From: Chromera velia
Lineage: Eukaryota; Sar; Chromeraceae
Length of the DNA: 36,676 nt
Assembly (NCBI GenBank): GCA_018398765.1
Contig: JAHBMJ010001021.1
Location: 1 to 36,676 of the forward strand
Reading direction: 5' to 3'
Shown here: positions 31,768-36,676 of the stretch, one piece after another
Layout: the number at the start of each line of letters is the position of its first letter
Position numbering within the stretch: position 1 is the first letter of the stretch
Program-made: the position numbers and the translations under genes
Notes under the pieces: model-generated
What the model saw: the letters and a program-made list of their open reading frames with translations, nothing else
The model's database searches: none
What the model was told of the DNA's origin: nothing

Positions 31768-33190
31768 CTATCTTTTCTTTTCTTTGAAAGCATGCAATGC
31801 CTCCTTTACATGTGTCAAGTTGACAGCAGGCTCCCATGATGCATTCTCTTTAGTTTCTCCTTCCCACCACACCAGGTAGTGCGCCTATTTGTCTATCTTT
31901 CTGTGGTCGAGAATCTCTTTTACTTCATACTCAATCTCTTTTGATGTAGGCAACCGAACAGCAGGCAGAGGATCATCCTTCCTTCTCTCATACTTCTTCA
32001 GGTATGATACACTAATCACATTGTGACCCTTCATTCCTGCAGGGAATATAAGCTCATACGCGTTGTTCCCCACCTTTCTCTCTATCTCGAATGGTCCATA
32101 AAATACAGGCTCAAGCTTCCCGCTTGGCTTTCTGCTTCCCTTAAAATATGCATTGCGTACAAGCAAAAAATCCCCTAAAGCAAATGAAACCTCTTGTCTG
32201 TGTGGATCTACTTGTCGAGCTGCTCGTTCTCTTGCTTGCTCAAGTCTCTCTTTTGCTCTCATGATTTCTGCCTCTCTGCGATCTACAAAGTCTGCTGCTG
32301 GCGGACAGAATGACTTAGAACGCACAGAGACAGAAGGCAGGCGAATCGGGTCACGTCCGTACAGAAAGCGAAAAGGAGACATGCCTGTGGCTGGATGTAC
32401 CGAATCACGATACGCAAACTGACAAGAACACAACCACTTTGGCCAGTCCGTTTAATGCTCATTCACGAAACAACGCAACATCTGTTCGATGGTCTGGTTG
32501 TCTCTCTCTGCCTGTCCATCTGACTGTGGGTGTCCTCTTGTGCTCATATTCAATTTTGTGCTCCACAGCCGAGCGAGTTCCTTCCAAAATGCAGAGAGAA
32601 AACGAGGATCACGGTCACTGACCACTGATTGGGGCATCCCGTGCTCGCAGACAATCCTCTCAAAGACCACCTCGGCTGTCTCTTCCGCTGTAATCTCTTG
32701 TGAGACTGCAGCAAAGAAAAGAGTTTTGGAGAGGCGATCAACCACAGAGAGGATTCCATCTACCTCTTCTCCTTTAAACACCACCCTCGGGAGTCCAAAT
32801 ACAAAATCAAGAGAAATAGACTGAAAAGAAAATTCAGGAATAGATAGAGGTTGGAGCAATCTATACTGCTTCTCAGTCGGCCTCTTTGCTCTTTGACAGG
32901 CATCATACTTTCTGATGTACTGAACAACCGATGCATACATATGTGGACAATAGAAACTCCCTGCTAGTTTTAAATATGTTTTCTCTGCCCCCAAATGCCC
33001 CCCTGCGGCCGTATCATGATGTTCATAGATGAGGTTTCTTTGTAGTCTCTCTGTCGGGACGGCCAGTCTGTCATTAAAATAGAGCAGTCCGTCTTCTATC
33101 TGAAACCTCGGAAGAATCAGCCGCAAGTGTTGAGGACCAGGCACCTCTTTCTCAGGGTCTTTGTCAGGGTCTTCAATTTGGAGCCTTGAA
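31768..33190 (-). pseudogene. Ty3/gypsy chromovirus integrase and chromodomain with two in-frame stops
   Basis: Read from 33190 down, one frame stays open except for TAA at 32454-32452 and TAG at 31887-31885. It encodes the H2C2 zinc module (HHDTAAGGHLGAEKTYLKL...CPHMY...YDACQRAK) and a DDE core (SISLDFVFGLP, VVSDRDPRFLSAFW, SDGQAERDNQTIEQ). After the first stop come FAYRDSVHPATGMSPFRFLYG and the GPF domain FYGPFEIERKVGNNAYELIFP; after the second, chromodomain residues AHYLVWWEGET...ASWEPAVNL, ending with a stop at 31768. Only two lesions suggest a fairly recent copy. Sequence upstream of the zinc module stops at the inverted repeat at 33190, so RT and RNase H should lie beyond that insertion. 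Confidence 0.9.
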
Positions 33191-33239
33191 CTGACTGTAC
33201 TAACAATTGAAACTTTTGTACTAGAAAGTGACTTTTAAT

Positions 33240-34827
33240 TTTCTATGTATCACACTAAATTTTATATAAAAAACTAAGTCTTTAAAGCACTTAGAATGAT
33301 TCTATTTATTGTTTCTTACCTGCATGAAAGTATGAACAACTTTTAAAGATAAGGTTTAATGGGTTTGTGGTGTGTATGTTGGAAATTGTTGGACGTGAGT
33401 GAGATGAAAGAGTTACAGTATGTTGATATGTCGGAGAGTGATTGCAGACTCTGCAGGCATATGACAATGCGTAGTATAATGCATAAACAAGCTGACTTTT
33501 ACTTTTAATGGAATACGCCGAATCCGCACACTGATGTAAGGAGGGAGCACACAGCGGGCAACCCCCATGAAAGGTAAAAATGAATGTCCGCAAACAGATC
33601 TGCCGATTTGACACCCACAGAAAGCAGTTCAACCAAACAAATGTTGAGCACTATGACCGTACAAGAGGTAAATGCTTAGCTTCTGAAAGCCTGATCGATC
33701 CATGGCCTCTAGCTAGAGGGCCTTGCCCACGACCAGCCATCATAGCGTTCTTGTTTTTTCTGGGTGAGGCCCGGCACTGGCCACTAGGTCTTAGTCCACC
33801 CAAGAGCCCTACCTCCAAATTCTTATGCAAACAAGAGCTGCGCCTCACTCCCACAACTTCAGATCATCCGAGATTACCAGCTGTAATGCTTCCTCACAAA
33901 ACCCAAGCACCGATAAACGGTCCTCCGAGAAAGGCTCAGTCTGACCTGCAGCACAGATATGCAAAAATTCACAAAGTGGCTCACCTTCTGGCCACCCAAA
34001 GCTGGCCTCCTCATCCAGAAAGCCTTTCCAGCTCCTTATCTAGAGCTTGTTAGAGCGTACGCATGGAAGGGATTCAATAGAAGCTTTACTGGGGCAACTT
34101 CGTAGGCCCCTTTGCGTGAAGACGGGCCGTGCATGCCCTTCGTGATGGAAGATCGAAATTGCCCTCTCAGGGCAACCAGTAGAGTGAATGTCATAAACCT
34201 AAGAAAAAGCAAAGAATCCAATCCTCTGGGCTTTCGATAAAGCCTACTTTCATTGCTGGAGAGCAAGTCTGTGTGATGGGAGAGACGCGGCACTAGGTCG
34301 TGCTTTGATCGACTTGAAACATTCGATGGAAAGCCGATTTTGGGAGCCGATTTTAGATCGGCCAACCATATGACAGCCCCAGAAGGCAAGCTACGCATTG
34401 CGGGCCAGGGCCCGGCCGGCCACTAAGGCCAAAAAGCACTTCCCGGCTGCGCGCTGACCCATCAAAAATTTGATTCAAAATGCCGATCTGAAAAATTCTC
34501 AGTCAGGTCTTCAGAAAGTTCTCCTCCACTCAGAAAGTCGGGTCAACAGAATGGGCCTCTATCCATAAAATCTCGTTGTCAAGCATTCCATTGAATTGTA
34601 TTGAAAGGCTTGACAACGACGAAATCGTGTTCAGCTTTTTATTCCAGAACCTCATTTTTGGAGAGGAGGTTTTTCCCCCTCCGGTGTCTGTGTTGGCTGG
34701 ACACCTCTGGTTGCTCATGGGAGTGGTTGCCTTGGTGCAAAGGAGTTGTACAACAACTAGAAGGGTTGCCGTACCACTTTGGATCGCTCAATCAGGTCAG
34801 TTCGTTTTGTGTCGTTCAACCAGTAAC
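33240..34827. other. Interior of the putative element, no gene called
   Basis: ORFs at 33580-34053 (+) and 34036-34398 (-) lack recognisable motifs or splice context. A short hairpin lies at 34573-34622: 'tcgttgtcaagc' and 'gcttgacaacga' flank a 25-base loop. The first 100 bases and the block after 34450 are A+T-richer. Confidence 0.35.
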
Positions 34828-35150
34828 AGGGGGGGGTGGACCCTCTCGCAGGGGTACGAAGCGGGCCAATTTGGTACCCTTGGTGGAGGGGGGAGGTCCG
34901 ACCTGCTCTGTAGGTTTGCGTCCAAAATGTGTTTAGGAGTGTGTACGAAGCGGGCCAATTTGGTACCCCTGGTGGAGGGGGGAGGTCCGACCTGCTCTGT
35001 AGGTTTGCGTCCAAAATATGTTTAGGAGTGTTTCCTAAACACATTTTGGACGCAAACCTACAGAGCAGGTCGGACCTCCCCCCTCCACCAGGGGTACCAA
35101 ATTGGCCCGCTTCGTACCCCTGCGAGAGTGTCCATCCCCCCCTCCCAGTG
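34828..35150. repeat. Hairpin repeat: two direct copies plus one inverted copy of an ~85-bp unit
   Basis: The unit (containing 'tacgaagcgggccaatttgg', 'ggaggtccgacctgctctgt' and 'gtttgcgtccaaaatgtgtt') occurs at about 34855-34939 and 34945-35029 in direct orientation. It occurs as the reverse complement at about 35035-35120. The last two copies face each other across roughly 10 bases, so the strand can fold into a hairpin with an almost perfect stem of 85 bp or more. The outer ends also mirror each other: 'ctctcgcaggggtacgaag' at 34842 and 'cttcgtacccctgcgagag' near 35110-35128. ORFs through it are artefacts. Confidence 0.85.
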
Positions 35151-35359
35151 AGGGAATTTAAAAAATCTTGTTTGCAGAGATGAGCCTTCTTGGTGCATGC
35201 AGAAGGCTTTATACGATGTTTGTGAGTGTTTCTGTATGGCTGTAACCTGGCCATTGTGGTTTTTGAATGACTGACCGGTCTGCCCTCGGCAAGGCATAAA
35301 ACTGCCGTCTCCCTTTGCATGTGTTGTTCACCCCTGCCCCCCTCTTCTGCTCTTTGCAG

Positions 35360-36363
35360 GTCGTGGATCCCCTCCAGAAGATGCTTGTTTTGGCTTCCAC
35401 TCCTTCTTCAACTCCTCCAAAGGTAGGTCTTTGCATTTTCGTTAAGGCCGCAGTCTTCAGACTGCGAAAGGGAGCAGCGCCCCTACGTGCCGAGCCTATG
35501 TTTTTTTCTACCTGCCTGACTGTCTCCGAAATTTCGCCCTTCTTGCCTGCTTGACTGCCCTCCAGCTTTTAGCATTTCTGTCTGGCTAAATGCCTTCCCA
35601 ATTTTGGCCTTTCCGCCCGCCCTATTGCCTTCCTAATTTCGGCCTTCGCCGCGCTCCCAATTTTGGTCTTCCTGCCTGCCCGATTGCCTTCCCAATTTTG
35701 GCCTTCTTGCCTGCCTGACTGCCTTCCAGAGTTTTGCATTCCTGCCATGCTGACTGCTTTCCGATTTTGGCCTTCTTGCCTGCCTGACTGCCCTCCAAAT
35801 TTCAGTCTTTCTGTCTGCCTCAATGCTTTCCAAATTTCGGCCTTTCTGTCTGCCTGACTGATTTTGCAATTTCAGCCTTCCTGCTTGTCCGGTTGCCTTC
35901 CCAATTTTGTTCTTCCTGCTGGCCCGACTGTCTTCCCAAGTTCGGCCTTCTTGTGTATCTGACTGCCTCCCAGAGTTGATTCTTTCTGCCCACATGCCTG
36001 CCTTCCAATTTCAGTCTTCTTGGCGGCCTGACTGCCTTCCAATTTTGGCCTTCCTGCCCACTTGATTGCCTTCCCAATTTCGGCCTTCCTGCCCGTCCGA
36101 TTGCTTTCCCAATTTTGGTCTTCCTGCTTTTATGTATCATTCTGATGCAAATCAAAGATACAGGTTATGTTTGCATGCATGCTTTTATGTGTATTCTGGC
36201 GATTCGACTGACTTTCTGTTTGTGTGCACGTATTTCTGCAGGTGGCGTTTACGGGTGTGCATGTTTGATATATACTGAGATGCTCCCTCCCTCCTCCCCC
36301 CTGCCTCTGACACGCCCGCCGTTGAGCAGTGCCTCCTATGAATTGAAAACAAAACAGTTATGA
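35360..36363 (+). CDS. Two exons of a DENN-domain-like protein, partial
   Basis: Exon A is 35360-35422, after acceptor 'tgctctttgcag' and before donor GTAGGT. Exon B is 36242-36363, after 'tatttctgcag', with a stop TGA at 36361-36363. Joined through a split Gly codon they read RGSPPEDACFG followed by FHSFFNSSKGGVYGCACLIY. This fits the uDENN signature FhSFvLTdedGxRLYGxcLxFYE of Rab guanine-nucleotide exchange regulators. The remainder (TEMLPPSSPLPLTRPPLSS...) does not continue the domain, so the fragment is truncated or an additional exon is missed. No upstream exon could be fixed; a 19-nt exon-like segment between 'gtgcatgcag' and GTGAGT near 35202-35220 is possible. The 819-bp intron is filled by a 35-bp minisatellite. 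Confidence 0.45.
35505..36127. repeat. Diverged 35-bp minisatellite, ~17 units
   Basis: Units follow the pattern 'gactgccttcccaattttgg' plus 'ccttcctgcctgcct', with many substitutions and occasional one-base length changes. They occupy most of the intron between the two DENN-like exons. Since 35 is not a multiple of three, the minus-strand Gln/Gly/Arg-rich ORFs shift frame from unit to unit and are artefacts. Confidence 0.85.
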
Positions 36364-36632
36364 TCATGAGAAGAAATGCTTCAATCGGATCGATTCAGAG
36401 CTATTCAGATACATTTTTTATTGTGTTTTCGTCTTAGCGTTAATTTACGATGATAGGTACCAGTCTGAGACAATTTATGGTTTTGAAAAAATATATACTC
36501 TATATATACATTTTTTTATTTCATTTTTTAAACATCTTACTAAGCTTAAATAGTCTTAAATAAATTATGAAAATCAATTAGTTTAAAGGTTAAACTATCT
36601 ATTTTAATGTTTTAAAAACTAAATTTTTCAAA
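36364..36632. other. A+T-rich end segment
   Basis: No gene is seen. Very A+T-rich sequence leads into the right inverted repeat at the end of the window. Confidence 0.4.
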
Positions 36633-36676
36633 GTCACTTTCCAGTACAAAAGTTTCAATTGTCAGTACAGTCAGTT

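Larger units (their letters stand above)
33190..36676. mobile_element. Putative 3.5 kb terminal-inverted-repeat element at the window edge
   Basis: Bases 33191-33236 ('ctgactgtactaacaattga' onward through 'cttttgtactagaaagtgac') are matched in inverted orientation by 36633-36675, ending 'caattgtcagtacagtcag' at the last bases of the window; there are about two mismatches in 44. The left repeat abuts a chromovirus integrase frame that breaks there. The interior contains a hairpin repeat, a minisatellite and DENN-like exons but no transposase I recognise. Because the window ends at the right repeat, the far target duplication is not visible. The two repeats could also belong to separate elements. 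Confidence 0.55.

Noticed and set aside
34576-35025. Plus ORF of 149 aa
   Set aside because: Half of it is the hairpin repeat read twice in the same frame; the unique half has no recognisable domain.
35505-36127. Possible CRISPR array of 35-bp repeats
   Set aside because: The units are contiguous with no spacers, heavily diverged, and lie in a eukaryotic intron; this is a minisatellite.

Overview
This is a nuclear eukaryotic window. It has intron-rich genes with long introns, a gene for the RNA polymerase II subunit RPB11, chromodomain Ty3/gypsy retrotransposons, many MITE-like DNA elements and very abundant tetranucleotide microsatellites. There are no bacterial operons, Shine-Dalgarno sites or CRISPR arrays. 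The style (tetranucleotide-filled introns, G+C-rich exons, A+T-rich repeat blocks between genes) suggests a microbial alga or protist. A chromerid such as Chromera is my best guess, but it is only a guess. All gene models below were built by eye from reading frames, splice signals and matching intron phases, with no transcript evidence.

Layout. 1-1359: 3' end of a plus-strand gene (Pro/Ser-rich coding, a microsatellite intron, a short last exon); weak. 1360-8640: A+T-rich, repeat-dominated DNA with a 1.9 kb terminal-inverted-repeat element (3496-5408) carrying transposase-like exon remnants, a small MITE (5821-6207) and several direct repeats. 8708-13315 (+): a five-exon MoxR-type AAA protein whose nucleotide-binding motifs all look degenerate, with a 576-residue low-complexity tail. 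13838-14410: a non-autonomous hAT-like element with a perfect 8-bp target duplication. 17376-14934 (-): an HD-domain metal-dependent phosphohydrolase with all metal ligands. 17720-18340: a further MITE-like inverted-repeat unit. 21056-18546 (-): a six-exon gene of unknown function. 22067-25285 (+): RPB11, five exons. 26139-28114: a foldback element abutting a second, 1.55 kb copy of the hAT-like family. 28470-33190: decayed retroelements, including two chromovirus integrase/chromodomain fragments on the minus strand. 33190-36676: an apparent 3.5 kb inverted-repeat element sitting in one of these integrase genes; it carries a 0.3 kb hairpin repeat, a 35-bp minisatellite and two exons encoding part of a DENN domain.

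The genes do not form a pathway: RPB11 is core transcription, the HD protein is probably nucleotide or phosphoester housekeeping, and the MoxR-like protein is a possible pseudo-ATPase scaffold. The shared feature is intron architecture. About half of the modelled 5' splice sites have C at +3 (GTCAGT, GTCTGT, GTCCGT, GTCAGG), and in several introns the splice donor is the first unit of a (GTCA)n or (GTCT)n microsatellite.
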